Positions 17,675 through 26,510 are shown, counted from the stretch's first letter. The stretch is 31,739 nucleotides of DNA from Pseudomonadaceae bacterium UBA836 (GCA_002296055.1 DBHE01000026.1:1-31739); one strand, 5' to 3'. Notes: generated by a model from the letters alone, not told the origin. Program-made: numbers and translations.

Positions 17675-17852
17675 GCATGGAGACCGGGAAAAGGGTTGTG
17701 TGGCCCGGCTCCGAATACTGTCTCACCGCTCAAGTCTTAGCCTGTTGTACCCTATCGCAGGCAGGCACTTCAAAGATCGATTTGGCATACCACGCCTAAT
17801 TGGTTAGTTGTCACTGAAATATAAACGTCATCGTTATCCGGAAATCAACGAC

Positions 17853-20027
17853 ATGCGCGAGATCCTTGAATTTTTTATTACCTGTCCAAAGGGCGTGGAG
17901 GGTCTGCTGCGCGACGAAGTGCTCGCTTTGGGCGCCGAGTCCGCCAAGGAAACCGTTGCAGGCGTGTCGGTACAGGGAGACATCGAGCTGGGTTATCGGC
18001 TGTGTCTGTGGTCCCGTCTGGGCAATCGCGTGCTGCTGGTGCTCAAGCGATTTCTTGCCGGCACCGCCGAAGACCTCTACGCCGGCGTGCAGATGATCGA
18101 CTGGCGAGACCATTTGGCGACGGACGGTACGCTGGCCATCGACTTCACCGGCAGCCTGGCCGGTGTCGATAACACCCACTTTGGCGCACTCAAGGTCAAG
18201 GATGCGGTGGTGGACCAATTGCGCCGCCCAGACGGCAGTCGCCCCGGCGTCGACAAGGTTAGGCCTGACCTGCGCATCAACGTGCATTGCCACCGTGGCG
18301 AAGTGCAGTTGGCGCTGGACTTGTCCGGTGCCAGTCTGCACCAGCGTGGTTACCGGTTGCAGCAGGGTGCGGCGCCGCTGAAGGAGAACCTGGCGGCAGC
18401 CATTTTAATCCGCGCAGGCTGGCCGGCGTTGGCCGAGGCCGGTGGGGCACTGACCGACCCGATGTGCGGCTCCGGTACCTTCTTGGTTGAGGCGGCTCTG
18501 ATGGCCGCCGATGTCGCGCCGAACCTGCAGCGTGAGCACTGGGGTTTTAGCCGTTGGCAGCAGCATGTGCCGGTGCTGTGGCAGAAGGTCTTGGGTGAGG
18601 CGCGTGAACGCGCCGAGCGCGGCCTGGCGCGGCCGCCGTTGTGGATTCGTGGATATGAGGCTGATCCGCGTTTGCTGCAGCCGGTGCGCAACAACATCCA
18701 GCGCGCGGGAGTAGGCGAGTGGGTCAAGGTGTATCAGGGCGAGCTGGCCACCTTTGCTCCGAAGCCTGATCGCGGTCAGCAGGGCCTGGTCGTTTGTAAC
18801 CCGCCCTATGGCGAGCGCCTGGGGACCACTGCCAGTCTGGTGTACCTCTATCAAAAGCTGGGCGAGGTACTGCGCCAGCAGTGTCAGGGCTGGCAGGCGG
18901 CGATCTTTACCGGTAACGCCGAGCTGGGTAAGCGCATGGGCATCCGCAGCCACAAGCAGTACAACCTGTTTAACGGCGCCCTGCCGTGCAAGCTGCTGTT
19001 GATGAACCTGGAGAGCGAGCGCTTTGTCACCAAGGCAGCCGAGCCCTCGGCAACAGGACAGGCGCCAGTAGAAACGGCACGTCTCAGCGAGTCGGCGCAG
19101 ATGTTTGCCAACCGACTGAAGAAGAACCTGAAAACCCTGGGTAAATGGGCGCGGCAGCAGGGCATCGAGTGCTACCGCGTGTATGACGCGGATATGCCGG
19201 AGTTTGCTGTGGCGGTCGATCTGTACGGTGACCGGGTGCATGTGCAGGAGTACGCGCCGCCGTCGTCGGTCAGCGAGGAAAAGGCAGAGGCTCGCCTGCA
19301 GGATGTGATGGCCGCGCTGCCGCAGGTGCTGGGCGTAAAACCGGAGCATATCGCCCTGAAGCAGCGCCAGCGTCAGTCGGGCAAGCAGCAGTATCAGCGC
19401 ATGGCCCAGCAGGGCGAATTTGTTGAAGTGCGCGAAGGGCAGGTGCGCTTGTTGGTTAATCTGACCGATTATCTGGATACCGGGCTGTTCCTGGATCACC
19501 GCCCGATGCGTCTGCGCATTGCAGCGGAAGCTAAGGGCAAGCGGTTCCTCAACCTGTTTTGCTATACCGCGACAGCAACGGTACACGCCGCTGCTGCAGG
19601 TGCTCGATCAACCACCAGTGTGGATCTGTCCAACACCTACCTGGACTGGGCCCGGCGTAACCTGTCGCTGAATGGCTTGTCTGACCTGCATCGGCTTGAG
19701 CGCGCCGATGTGATGGCCTGGCTGGAGTCGGCGGGCGGACAGCAGTTTGATCTGATCTTCATCGACCCGCCGACCTTTTCCAACTCGAAGAAGCTTGAAG
19801 GGGTGTTCGATGTGCAGCGCGATCACCCGCGCTTGCTGGAGCTGGCAATGAAGCTGCTGGCGCCGGGCGGGGTGCTGTACTTCTCGAACAATTTCCGGCG
19901 TTTTCGAATGGATGAGGCGGTTGAGGCGCGCTATCTGGTTGAGGACATATCCGCGCAGACGCTGGATCGCGACTTTCAGCGCAACAGCCGCATTCACCGC
20001 ACCTGGCAGATACAAAAACGCCCCTGA
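17853..20027 (+). CDS. rlmKL: Bifunctional 23S rRNA methyltransferase RlmKL (m2G2445 and m7G2069)
   Basis: A 724-residue fusion enzyme from ATG 17853. In order: an N-terminal ferredoxin-like/THUMP region (about 1-160) that binds RNA; the RlmL methyltransferase with the NPPYGER motif (Asn316-Pro-Pro-Tyr) that makes m2G2445; and the RlmK Rossmann methyltransferase with DPPTFSNSKK (Asp638) that makes m7G2069. Both modifications lie in the peptidyl-transferase region of 23S rRNA and are made during 50S assembly. E. coli RlmKL is about 700 residues. A TTG at 17808 would add 15 non-conserved-looking residues and is not chosen. Its stop codon lies inside the loop of the downstream terminator. Confidence 0.95.
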   Translation: MREILEFFITCPKGVEGLLRDEVLALGAESAKETVAGVSVQGDIELGYRLCLWSRLGNRVLLVLKRFLAGTAEDLYAGVQMIDWRDHLATDGTLAIDFTGSLAGVDNTHFGALKVKDAVVDQLRRPDGSRPGVDKVRPDLRINVHCHRGEVQLALDLSGASLHQRGYRLQQGAAPLKENLAAAILIRAGWPALAEAGGALTDPMCGSGTFLVEAALMAADVAPNLQREHWGFSRWQQHVPVLWQKVLGEARERAERGLARPPLWIRGYEADPRLLQPVRNNIQRAGVGEWVKVYQGELATFAPKPDRGQQGLVVCNPPYGERLGTTASLVYLYQKLGEVLRQQCQGWQAAIFTGNAELGKRMGIRSHKQYNLFNGALPCKLLLMNLESERFVTKAAEPSATGQAPVETARLSESAQMFANRLKKNLKTLGKWARQQGIECYRVYDADMPEFAVAVDLYGDRVHVQEYAPPSSVSEEKAEARLQDVMAALPQVLGVKPEHIALKQRQRQSGKQQYQRMAQQGEFVEVREGQVRLLVNLTDYLDTGLFLDHRPMRLRIAAEAKGKRFLNLFCYTATATVHAAAAGARSTTSVDLSNTYLDWARRNLSLNGLSDLHRLERADVMAWLESAGGQQFDLIFIDPPTFSNSKKLEGVFDVQRDHPRLLELAMKLLAPGGVLYFSNNFRRFRMDEAVEARYLVEDISAQTLDRDFQRNSRIHRTWQIQKRP

Positions 20028-20039
20028 GCGGGGCGTTTT
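20015..20039. terminator. Bidirectional terminator between rlmKL and dacB
   Basis: A 10-bp stem, AAAACGCCCC (20015-20024) and GGGGCGTTTT (20030-20039), with a 5-nt loop that contains the rlmKL stop codon TGA. It ends in T-tracts in both directions (TTTT on plus, TTTTT on minus) and serves both converging genes, whose ends are only 17 nt apart. Confidence 0.88.
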
Positions 20040-20044
20040 ACAGC

Positions 20045-21517
20045 TTACTGCGCGGTGGCAATATCGGTTGGAACCCGGCGGTAGACGTCCTGCAGCACCA
20101 GGTCCAGCGCTTGGCCGCTGGAGGCCGCGCTGACGTGGTTGACGATGGCCGTCACCGCCCAGCTTTGGCCATTGGCGTCACGGGTGATGCCGGAAATCGC
20201 CTTCACGCTGCGCAGTGAGCCGGTCTTGATGTGAGCCTGGCCGGCTACCGGTGTATTGCGCAGGCGCCGGCGCATAGTGCCGTCCATTGCCGCTAGCGGC
20301 ATGGATGCAACGAACTCCGCGCGATAGGGACTCTGCCAGGCCTGTGCCAGCAACTGGCTCAGGTCGCGGGCGCTCAAGCGCTCCATGCGTGACAGGCCGG
20401 AGCCATTCTCCAATACCAGGGCATTGGCCTGGATACCCTTACCACGCAGCCATTCGTTGATGACCCGCACGGCTGCCTTGTGATCATCGCGGTCGCTGGC
20501 AATACGGTTTTCACGGCCAATGGTCAGGAACAGCTGCCGGGCCATGGTGTTGTTGCTCCACTTGTTGATGTCGCGTACCACATCAACCAGGTCCGGTGAC
20601 CAGCTTTGTGCCACCAGTCGTGAACTGGCAGGCGCGCGCCCAATTTGAGTGCCGCCCTGAATAGTGCCGCCCATTTCCTGCCACAGGGTGCGCAGGGTGC
20701 TGGCGGTGTAGGTGGTGGCAGTCAAGGCTGACAGGTAGCGCTGAGCAATACAGCCCTCATGCACACTGCCGGTCAGGGTGATGGTGGCCTGATAGCCTTC
20801 ATCCTGGATACCGTACGCCACGTTGGGACTGGGGCAGGTACGGGTGGGTGGCAGCAGGGTCAACTGGTTGACGATCTTGACCTCCGGGAGAGCCGGCTCA
20901 ACGTTGATGCGCACGCCATTTTGCTCACCATAGCTGCTGACCACCAGCAGCTTGAGGTTGGTTAGCAGCGGGTCGGGTTCGACCAGAAAGGGGCGGTTCT
21001 GGTTGCCGCTGTCGTCGATGAACGGCGGTACATCATTGGGCAGGCGCAGGTCTGCCGGCTGCAGTACCAGGTCACCGGTAATGTTGCGAACACCCGCCGC
21101 CTTGAGGTCACGCAGCATCAGCCACATGCGCTCCAGGGTCAGCTTGGGGTCGCCGCCGCTGCGAAAGATCAGGTCGCCTTGCAGTGTGCCGTTGACCACC
21201 GGGCCGTCGATGAACAAATCGCTGCGCCATTGGTGTGTGGGCCCAAGGATCTCCAGTGCCGCATAGGTGGTCACCAGTTTCATCGTGGAGGCCGGGTTGA
21301 CTGGCACGTCGGCGTTGATGAACTGGGCCATGCCCTGGCCTTCGAGTGGAATCACGGCCAGTGATACCGCGTCAGACGGGATTTGCGCTGCTTGCAGCGC
21401 GCTTTGGACGCGGGCGGGCAGGGTGCCGCTATCTGCGGCCTGCGCCTGGGCAGCAAGGCCTGACAAGCCCAGCAGAGGGATCAGACACAGAAGGGCACGT
21501 GAGACGGCGTTCGGCAT
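20045..21517 (-). CDS. dacB: D-alanyl-D-alanine carboxypeptidase/endopeptidase (PBP4, DacB)
   Basis: A 490-residue periplasmic penicillin-binding protein of class C / peptidase family S13. A signal peptide spans about 1-27 (cleavage after AQA). The three active-site motifs are intact: SxxK at Ser77-Lys80, SxN at Ser321-Asn323, and KTG at 431-433, with the long insertion between the first two that is typical of PBP4. It trims pentapeptides and cleaves D-Ala-mDAP cross-links. In P. aeruginosa, loss of dacB triggers AmpC beta-lactamase overproduction; whether this strain has ampC cannot be seen. The ATG at 21517 has GGGAG 9 nt upstream. Confidence 0.95.
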   Translation of the reverse strand: MPNAVSRALLCLIPLLGLSGLAAQAQAADSGTLPARVQSALQAAQIPSDAVSLAVIPLEGQGMAQFINADVPVNPASTMKLVTTYAALEILGPTHQWRSDLFIDGPVVNGTLQGDLIFRSGGDPKLTLERMWLMLRDLKAAGVRNITGDLVLQPADLRLPNDVPPFIDDSGNQNRPFLVEPDPLLTNLKLLVVSSYGEQNGVRINVEPALPEVKIVNQLTLLPPTRTCPSPNVAYGIQDEGYQATITLTGSVHEGCIAQRYLSALTATTYTASTLRTLWQEMGGTIQGGTQIGRAPASSRLVAQSWSPDLVDVVRDINKWSNNTMARQLFLTIGRENRIASDRDDHKAAVRVINEWLRGKGIQANALVLENGSGLSRMERLSARDLSQLLAQAWQSPYRAEFVASMPLAAMDGTMRRRLRNTPVAGQAHIKTGSLRSVKAISGITRDANGQSWAVTAIVNHVSAASSGQALDLVLQDVYRRVPTDIATAQ

Positions 21518-21624
21518 GTAGGGCAGCTCCCGGAGCGAATGTTGGCTGGAGGCAGAACCGCTTTCCTGTCAGTCCCTGTTTTTGCGCATCATTACTTAAA
21601 TAGAGAGTTGGGTCGAGAGCTTAA

Positions 21625-21653
21625 AGTAAATTCTCGGATTAGCGGTCGGTCAA
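21625..21653 (-). promoter_or_regulatory. Candidate sigma-70 promoter of dacB
   Basis: Reading on the minus strand, TTGACC (21653-21648; 5/6 match to the -35 consensus) is followed after 17 nt by TTTACT (21630-21625; 4/6 match to -10). Transcription would start near 21618, giving a leader of about 100 nt before the dacB ATG. Confidence 0.45.
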
Positions 21654-21680
21654 GGGAAGCCGCTCGAGCGGGTGCCCGTG

Positions 21681-22802
21681 CTATAGCTCGGGTCGCAGCC
21701 GCCACCACAACACCCAGCCAAGGGTCAGCAACGCCAGACTGGCGGCCAGTGAGAACCAGAAGCCCTGCTGACGCAGGCGGTAGGCATCGGCCAGCAACTC
21801 GGCCTCGGGCACCAGTACCGCGAGATAGCTATCAGGCGTGCCCTGTATGCCGATGCGCTGTTGCTGGATTACCCAGCGCTGGCCCTCCAGCTCCTTTACC
21901 GTTTGCCGTTGCTGCCGGTAGCCATCCAACGCGATGGTTGCCAGCAGGGTGCTGCCTAGTTCCTGAAAGCGCCTGGGCTCAAGGGCGCCACTGCCCTGGG
22001 TTGTGTGTTGCAGTCGTTGCGGGTCTTGATAAGCAATGACGATGCCATCACCGGTGTACAGAATCAGCTCCGAGGAGGGCGTGACCCGCTGTTGGCGCAG
22101 GGTGTCGGAGAGCCGGTCCAGGGTCAGATCGGCGCCCAGTACGGCGTGATTATCGGCCGCCCTGGCCAGGGTTGTGCCGAACTCGCGGGTAGAAAAGAAC
22201 ACGTACGGGGTTGTCACCAGTTGCTGATCTGCGCTGTTGGCTGCGGCGTACCAAGGGCGCTGGCGTGGGTCGAAGCCTTCATCGGCGGCCATACGCGCTT
22301 CGATGATCCGCAGATCGGCATTCAGGAACAGGTAGCTGTTATGGCGCTGGCTGCCATCGGCGCCAATATGCCAGGCCATCCAGGCGGCGCGTTGTGGGGC
22401 GGCAAAGCGTTGTTGGCTGAGTGGGTTGAGCAAAGGGCGCAACATCAGATAGTCGCCATCATGCCAGCCGACGTAAACCGAGTTGAGTTGGGGGTTGTCA
22501 GTTAGTACGCGGGCCAGTAATGGCAGGTAGTCCAGGCGTTCGGCGAGGTTGTCTGTCTTGACCAGTGAACTCAGGCTGAGCAGGTTTAGCGCCTGCATGG
22601 GCGGCCGATACACGTTGTCCAGCTCGCGTCCGACCTGCTGTACGACGCGCTCAAACAGCTTGCTGCCGTCATTGCGCATCACCTGACTGAGTTGGTAGTA
22701 ATGAAACAGACTTAACGCTACTCCGAGTAGAAGCAGTAATACCAGCCCGAATAGCGGCGCGACAAGCTGTCTGGGGTGCGGAGAATTCGGTGTGGCAGGC
22801 AT
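21681..22802 (-). CDS. Double-Cache sensor membrane protein without an output domain
   Basis: A 373-residue protein: a transmembrane helix at about 13-33, a periplasmic region of about 310 residues with the features of a dCache_1 ligand-binding domain (DPRQRPWYAAA segment, then a TPYVFFSTREFGTT strand, then GADLTLDRL), and a second helix at about 348-367. It stops within about six residues of that helix, so there is no HAMP, GGDEF, HD-GYP, kinase or methyl-accepting part. The ATG at 22802 has AAGGA about 5 nt upstream. It follows tatD by 41 nt and may be co-transcribed. The ligand is unknown; the WY/PWY motif fits amino-acid- or small-acid-binding Cache domains only loosely. It could be a truncated former receptor or a stand-alone partner for another protein. 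Confidence 0.75.
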   Translation of the reverse strand: MPATPNSPHPRQLVAPLFGLVLLLLLGVALSLFHYYQLSQVMRNDGSKLFERVVQQVGRELDNVYRPPMQALNLLSLSSLVKTDNLAERLDYLPLLARVLTDNPQLNSVYVGWHDGDYLMLRPLLNPLSQQRFAAPQRAAWMAWHIGADGSQRHNSYLFLNADLRIIEARMAADEGFDPRQRPWYAAANSADQQLVTTPYVFFSTREFGTTLARAADNHAVLGADLTLDRLSDTLRQQRVTPSSELILYTGDGIVIAYQDPQRLQHTTQGSGALEPRRFQELGSTLLATIALDGYRQQRQTVKELEGQRWVIQQQRIGIQGTPDSYLAVLVPEAELLADAYRLRQQGFWFSLAASLALLTLGWVLWWRLRPEL

Positions 22803-22843
22803 GCGGGTCCTTGGCGTCCGTGCGACTCAGCCAATATAGCCCA

Positions 22844-23641
22844 TCATGCTCCTTCAGGCAGGGCAAACAGCGCGCGCGTGGCCCGGCAGCTGTTTTCACT
22901 CAGGGTCTGCAAGGATTCGCCGCGACACTGCGCTACCATCTGCGCTACCTCAGCGATAAACGCCGGCTCGTTGCGGCGATTCTTGGGCTTTGGCGACAGG
23001 GTGCGTGGCAAGAGCCAGGGCGCGTCGGTTTCCAGTAGCAGGCGGTTGGCGGGTATGTCGCGCACCAGCGAGTGCAGATGGGTGCCGCGACGCTCGTCGC
23101 AGATCCAGCCGGTAATGCCGATGTGCAGGTCCAGATCAAGGTAGGCGTAGAGCGCGTCGCGCTCGGCGGTGAAGCAGTGAACCACCGCGCCGCTGAGCTG
23201 GTCGCGATAGTCGCGCAGTACCGCGAGCAGGGTATCGCTGGCCTCGCGCTCGTGCAGAAACACCGGTAGCTGAGTCTCAACGGCGATCGCCAGTTGTTCT
23301 TCCAGCGCCTTAACCTGGGCCGGCCGTGGGGAGAAGTCGCGGTTGAAGTCCAGTCCGCATTCACCCACTGCGCGCACTGCAGGCTCTGCACACAGGGCGG
23401 CGAGTTGCCGACTGCTGTCAGCGGTCCAGTGGCGTGCTTCGTGCGGGTGTACGCCGGCAGTGGTGAACAGCCGTTGCGGCTGTTCGGCGCACAGGGCGAG
23501 CAGGCTGTCGGCCTGCTCCAGAGAGGTCATGGTCAGCAGCATCTGACTGACATCGGCCTGCCAGGCCCGCTCCAGCACCGCATCGCGGTCCTGGGCAAAG
23601 GCCTTGTCGGTCAGGTTGACGCCGATATCAATCCATTCCAT
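22844..23641 (-). CDS. tatD: TatD-family metal-dependent deoxyribonuclease
   Basis: A 265-residue TIM-barrel hydrolase. Metal and catalytic residues are visible: Glu94 in [11 protein letters not shown], His130 in FLHERE, His155 in VVHCFT and Asp206 in ETDAPWL. The N terminus reads DIGVNL in place of the HxH seen in paralogues such as YcfH/YjjV, and the [12 protein letters not shown] segment is present; both point to TatD proper. Despite the name it is not needed for Tat export; it is a 3'-5' exonuclease linked to DNA repair. It starts 18 nt after the helicase stop, with GGAG about 10 nt before the ATG, so it is probably in the helicase operon. Confidence 0.92.
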   Translation of the reverse strand: MEWIDIGVNLTDKAFAQDRDAVLERAWQADVSQMLLTMTSLEQADSLLALCAEQPQRLFTTAGVHPHEARHWTADSSRQLAALCAEPAVRAVGECGLDFNRDFSPRPAQVKALEEQLAIAVETQLPVFLHEREASDTLLAVLRDYRDQLSGAVVHCFTAERDALYAYLDLDLHIGITGWICDERRGTHLHSLVRDIPANRLLLETDAPWLLPRTLSPKPKNRRNEPAFIAEVAQMVAQCRGESLQTLSENSCRATRALFALPEGA

Positions 23642-23659
23642 GTGCTACCGACTCCGCGA

Positions 23660-25363
23660 TCAGGCTTTGCGTGGCGGCTTGCCCTTGCCCTTGGCAAAGT
23701 CACGACGCGGCTTGCGCGGCGCGTGATCACGCGGCGGCAGTTCGCCCTCGGGCAGCGGCCAGGCTTTGATCTGCAGGGCGATGCCATTGATCTCGGCGCC
23801 AGCCAGGCGGTTGAGGGTCTGCTGGTCGAGCTGCGGCAGGTAGACGCCGGTGTGCTCGGGGAACAGCTTGATGTGACCAATCTGCTGACGTTGCACACCA
23901 CCCACCTTGACCAGCACATCCACCAGCGGCTTGGGCATCAGACCGCTCTTGCGGCCGCCCTGGACCTTGTAGCGGGTCAGACCACTGTCGCGGTCAAACT
24001 GACGGTCCTTGCGCGGTGCCTGGGCAGGCAGGTCGGCCACCGGCTCCAGCAGAGTCTTGGCGCTCGGCAGGATGCTCAGCAGGGCTGCGGCCAGCTCGGT
24101 GGCGTCCAGGCTGGTCAGCTCCTGCAGGTCGTTGACCAGTTGCTGGTGCAGGGCGGTGGAGTGCTCGCGGGCGTCGTTCAGGCGCGCAGCCAGCTTGTTC
24201 AGACGGCCACTGCGCACGGCATCGGCGGTGGGCAGCGCTTGCGGCTCGATCTTTTGACCGGTGGCACGTTCCAGCACGTGCAGCAGGCGACGCTCGCGCG
24301 GGGTGGCGAACAGAATCGCGGTGCCCTGACGACCGGCGCGGCCGGTACGACCGATGCGGTGCACGTAGCTTTCGCTGTCGTGCGGCAAGTCGTAGTTCAG
24401 TACGTGGGTAATACGCTCCACATCCAGACCACGGGCAGCAACGTCAGTCGCGACCACAATGTCCAGCAGGCCGCGCTTGAGGCGGTCAACGACTTGCTCA
24501 CGCAGTTGCTGGCTCAGGTCACCGTTCAGTGCGGCGGCGGCAAAGCCGCGCGCTTCCAGACGCTCGGACAGCTCCAGGCTGGCGGTCTTGGTGCGCACGA
24601 AGACGATCATGGCCTCGACCGGCTCGACTTCGAGCAGGCGCGTCATGGCGTCCAGCTTGTGGTGGTTGGAGACTTCCCAGACCTTCTGGGTGATGGTCTC
24701 CAGGCTGCTGCTCGAGCCACTGTGCAGGCGAATCTCGGCCGGCTCTTTCATGTGGTTGCGCGCAACGTTACGCACGCCGGGTGGCATGGTGGCGGAGAAC
24801 AGCGCCTTCTGGGTCTGCTCCGGCACTTCTTCGAAGACCGCTTCAAGGTCGTCGGCAAAGCCCATCTTGAGCATTTCGTCGGCTTCGTCCAGCACCAGAT
24901 AGCGCAGATCCTGCAGCTTCAGGCTGCCACGGCGCAGGTGGTCGGTCAGACGGCCAGGGGTTGCCACGACAACCTGGGCGCCACGCTCCAGCGCCTTGAA
25001 CTGGGGAGCAAAGGCCGAGCCGCCGTACAGAGCCAGCACGGAGAAGCCGCGCATGTTCTGAGCATAGCGCTGGAAGGCTTCGGCGACCTGCAGGGCCAGC
25101 TCGCGGGTGGGTGTCAGGATCAGTGCCTGGGTGGCACGCAGGCTGACATCCAGGCCGGCCAGGACCGGCAGGGCGAAGGCAGCGGTTTTACCGGTGCCGG
25201 TTTGGGCCAGACCCAGCAGGTCCTTGCCGGACAGCAGGGTCGGGATAGCCTCGGCCTGAATCGGGGACGGTGTTTCATAGCCGAGGCTGTTGAGCGCCTC
25301 AAGAAGGGGGGCGGGCAGGCCAAGATCGGCAAACTGCGGAGCCGCCGGAGAGGTGTCGGACAT
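23660..25363 (-). CDS. deaD: DEAD-box ATP-dependent RNA helicase, DeaD/CsdA type
   Basis: A 567-residue helicase with the full motif set: Q motif (about 11-36), motif I AQTGTGKT (53-60), Ia PTRELA, II DEAD (159-162), III SAT (190-192), V with ATDVAARGLD (305-314) and VI HRIGRTGR (335-342). A C-terminal RRM-like DbpA-type RNA-binding domain (about 462-535) is followed by a Lys/Arg-rich tail. This layout fits DeaD/CsdA, which unwinds rRNA and mRNA structures in ribosome assembly and cold adaptation; DbpA itself is shorter and is a less likely identity. The Shine-Dalgarno signal is weak (AAGG 13 nt from the ATG). tatD follows 18 nt downstream. Confidence 0.9.
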   Translation of the reverse strand: MSDTSPAAPQFADLGLPAPLLEALNSLGYETPSPIQAEAIPTLLSGKDLLGLAQTGTGKTAAFALPVLAGLDVSLRATQALILTPTRELALQVAEAFQRYAQNMRGFSVLALYGGSAFAPQFKALERGAQVVVATPGRLTDHLRRGSLKLQDLRYLVLDEADEMLKMGFADDLEAVFEEVPEQTQKALFSATMPPGVRNVARNHMKEPAEIRLHSGSSSSLETITQKVWEVSNHHKLDAMTRLLEVEPVEAMIVFVRTKTASLELSERLEARGFAAAALNGDLSQQLREQVVDRLKRGLLDIVVATDVAARGLDVERITHVLNYDLPHDSESYVHRIGRTGRAGRQGTAILFATPRERRLLHVLERATGQKIEPQALPTADAVRSGRLNKLAARLNDAREHSTALHQQLVNDLQELTSLDATELAAALLSILPSAKTLLEPVADLPAQAPRKDRQFDRDSGLTRYKVQGGRKSGLMPKPLVDVLVKVGGVQRQQIGHIKLFPEHTGVYLPQLDQQTLNRLAGAEINGIALQIKAWPLPEGELPPRDHAPRKPRRDFAKGKGKPPRKA

Positions 25364-25399
25364 AGGGGGAGTAAACCTTGGGGGATAAGATGGGCGCGT

Positions 25400-25405
25400 A
25401 TTATA
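25400..25405 (-). promoter_or_regulatory. -10 element for the helicase operon
   Basis: On the minus strand the sequence is TATAAT, a perfect sigma-70 -10 hexamer, 36 nt before the helicase ATG. The -35 region (CGGTAA at 17-nt spacing) is poor. The predicted leader is about 30 nt. Confidence 0.5.
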
Positions 25406-25535
25406 CGGACTTTGCCGGCAAATTACCGCTGCCTTTTGTCTGAGCGTTGCAATATCTGATCAGAATGTCAGTCTAGACGGCCGGTGGCAGCGTATTTCTA
25501 GCCAAAACTTGGGCCAGACAACAGGAAACAGCCAG

Positions 25536-26483
25536 ATGGGACGTCTTGTAGAAGGACGCTGGGTTGACCAGTGGTATGACACCAAGAGCACCGGCGGTGC
25601 TTTCAAGCGCGAAGACGCCGGTTTTCGTGAACGGATTGAGTCGAGCGGGCGCTTCGCCCCGGACAGTGGTCGCTATCACCTGTACGTATCGCTGGCCTGT
25701 CCTTGGGCGCATCGCACGTTGATTCTGCGTCAGCTCAAAGGGTTGGTGTCGCACATCGGGGTGACGGTCGTGCACCCGCACATGCTGGAGCACGGCTGGA
25801 GCTTTGCCGAGCCTGAGCCGCTGTATGGCTATCGTCACTTGCACCAGCTCTACACCCACGCCCGGGAAGATTACACCGGCAGGGTGACCGTGCCGGTGCT
25901 CTGGGATACCCAGGAGCAGACCATCGTCAACAACGAATCGGCCGAGATCATTGAGCTGTTTAACAGCGCTTTTGACGGCCTGACCGGCAACAGCTGTGAT
26001 TTTGCCCCGTCTGCGCTGCGTGATGAGATGGCCGAGGTCAACCAGCGTGTGTACGACGAGGTCAACAACGGTGTCTACAAGGCAGGTTTCGCTACTGAAC
26101 AGCAGGTGTACGAACAGGCCTGCACCACCCTGTTCGGCGCGCTTGACTGGCTGGAGGCGCGCCTCGGCGAGCGCCGTTACCTGTTGGGTGAGCAAATTAC
26201 GCTTGCCGATTGGCGGTTGTTTACCACCCTGATACGCTTCGACCCGGTTTACCACGGCCACTTCAAGTGCAACCTGCGGCGTATCGAAGACTATCCGCAG
26301 ATGTTGGGTTATCTGCGCGAGCTGTATCAATGGCCGGGTGTAGCCGAGACGGTGAACTTTGAGCACATCAAACAGCACTATTATTACAGCCACGACACCA
26401 TCAATCCGACGCGCATTGTGCCGCTTGGAGCGGGGCCGGACCTGCGGGTCCCCCATGGCCGCGAGGCGCTGCGTGGCGCCTGA
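25536..26483 (+). CDS. S-glutathionyl-hydroquinone reductase (GST xi class, YqjG-like)
   Basis: A 315-residue glutathione transferase-like enzyme (E. coli YqjG is 328). The thioredoxin-fold half has the CPWAHR motif with nucleophilic Cys55, characteristic of the xi class, which reduces glutathionyl-hydroquinones back to hydroquinone using a second glutathione. The alpha-helical domain follows from about residue 170 and carries the LGEQITLADWRLFTTL segment (about 217-232). The ATG at 25536 has AGGA 9 nt upstream; an in-frame TTG at 25509 has none. It ends 27 nt before a cation antiporter gene on the same strand, so the two are likely co-transcribed. It probably protects against quinones and other electrophiles. 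Confidence 0.9.
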   Translation: MGRLVEGRWVDQWYDTKSTGGAFKREDAGFRERIESSGRFAPDSGRYHLYVSLACPWAHRTLILRQLKGLVSHIGVTVVHPHMLEHGWSFAEPEPLYGYRHLHQLYTHAREDYTGRVTVPVLWDTQEQTIVNNESAEIIELFNSAFDGLTGNSCDFAPSALRDEMAEVNQRVYDEVNNGVYKAGFATEQQVYEQACTTLFGALDWLEARLGERRYLLGEQITLADWRLFTTLIRFDPVYHGHFKCNLRRIEDYPQMLGYLRELYQWPGVAETVNFEHIKQHYYYSHDTINPTRIVPLGAGPDLRVPHGREALRGA

Positions 26484-26499
26484 TATTCCTTCGCTTATA

Positions 26500-26504
26500 G
26501 GGAG
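26500..26504 (+). promoter_or_regulatory. Ribosome-binding site that selects a TTG start
   Basis: GGGAG lies 6 nt before a TTG at 26511. The nearest in-frame ATG codons (26520 and 26529) would be 15 and 24 nt away, too far, so the antiporter probably starts at TTG. Confidence 0.55.
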
Positions 26505-26510
26505 ATTACA

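Noticed and set aside
18405..19586. A 393-codon open frame opposite rlmKL
   Set aside because: Antisense shadow of a conserved rRNA methyltransferase fusion.
21660..21671. Palindrome CCGCTCGAGCGG as a terminator for the Cache gene
   Set aside because: A loop-less palindrome without a T-tract; it cannot form a normal hairpin without giving up its central pairs.
23294..25459. A 721-codon open frame on the plus strand opposite the helicase and tatD
   Set aside because: It is antisense to two well-supported genes, has no recognisable domain, and its Gly/Gln/Ala/Val-rich composition is what the complement of GC-biased codons gives.
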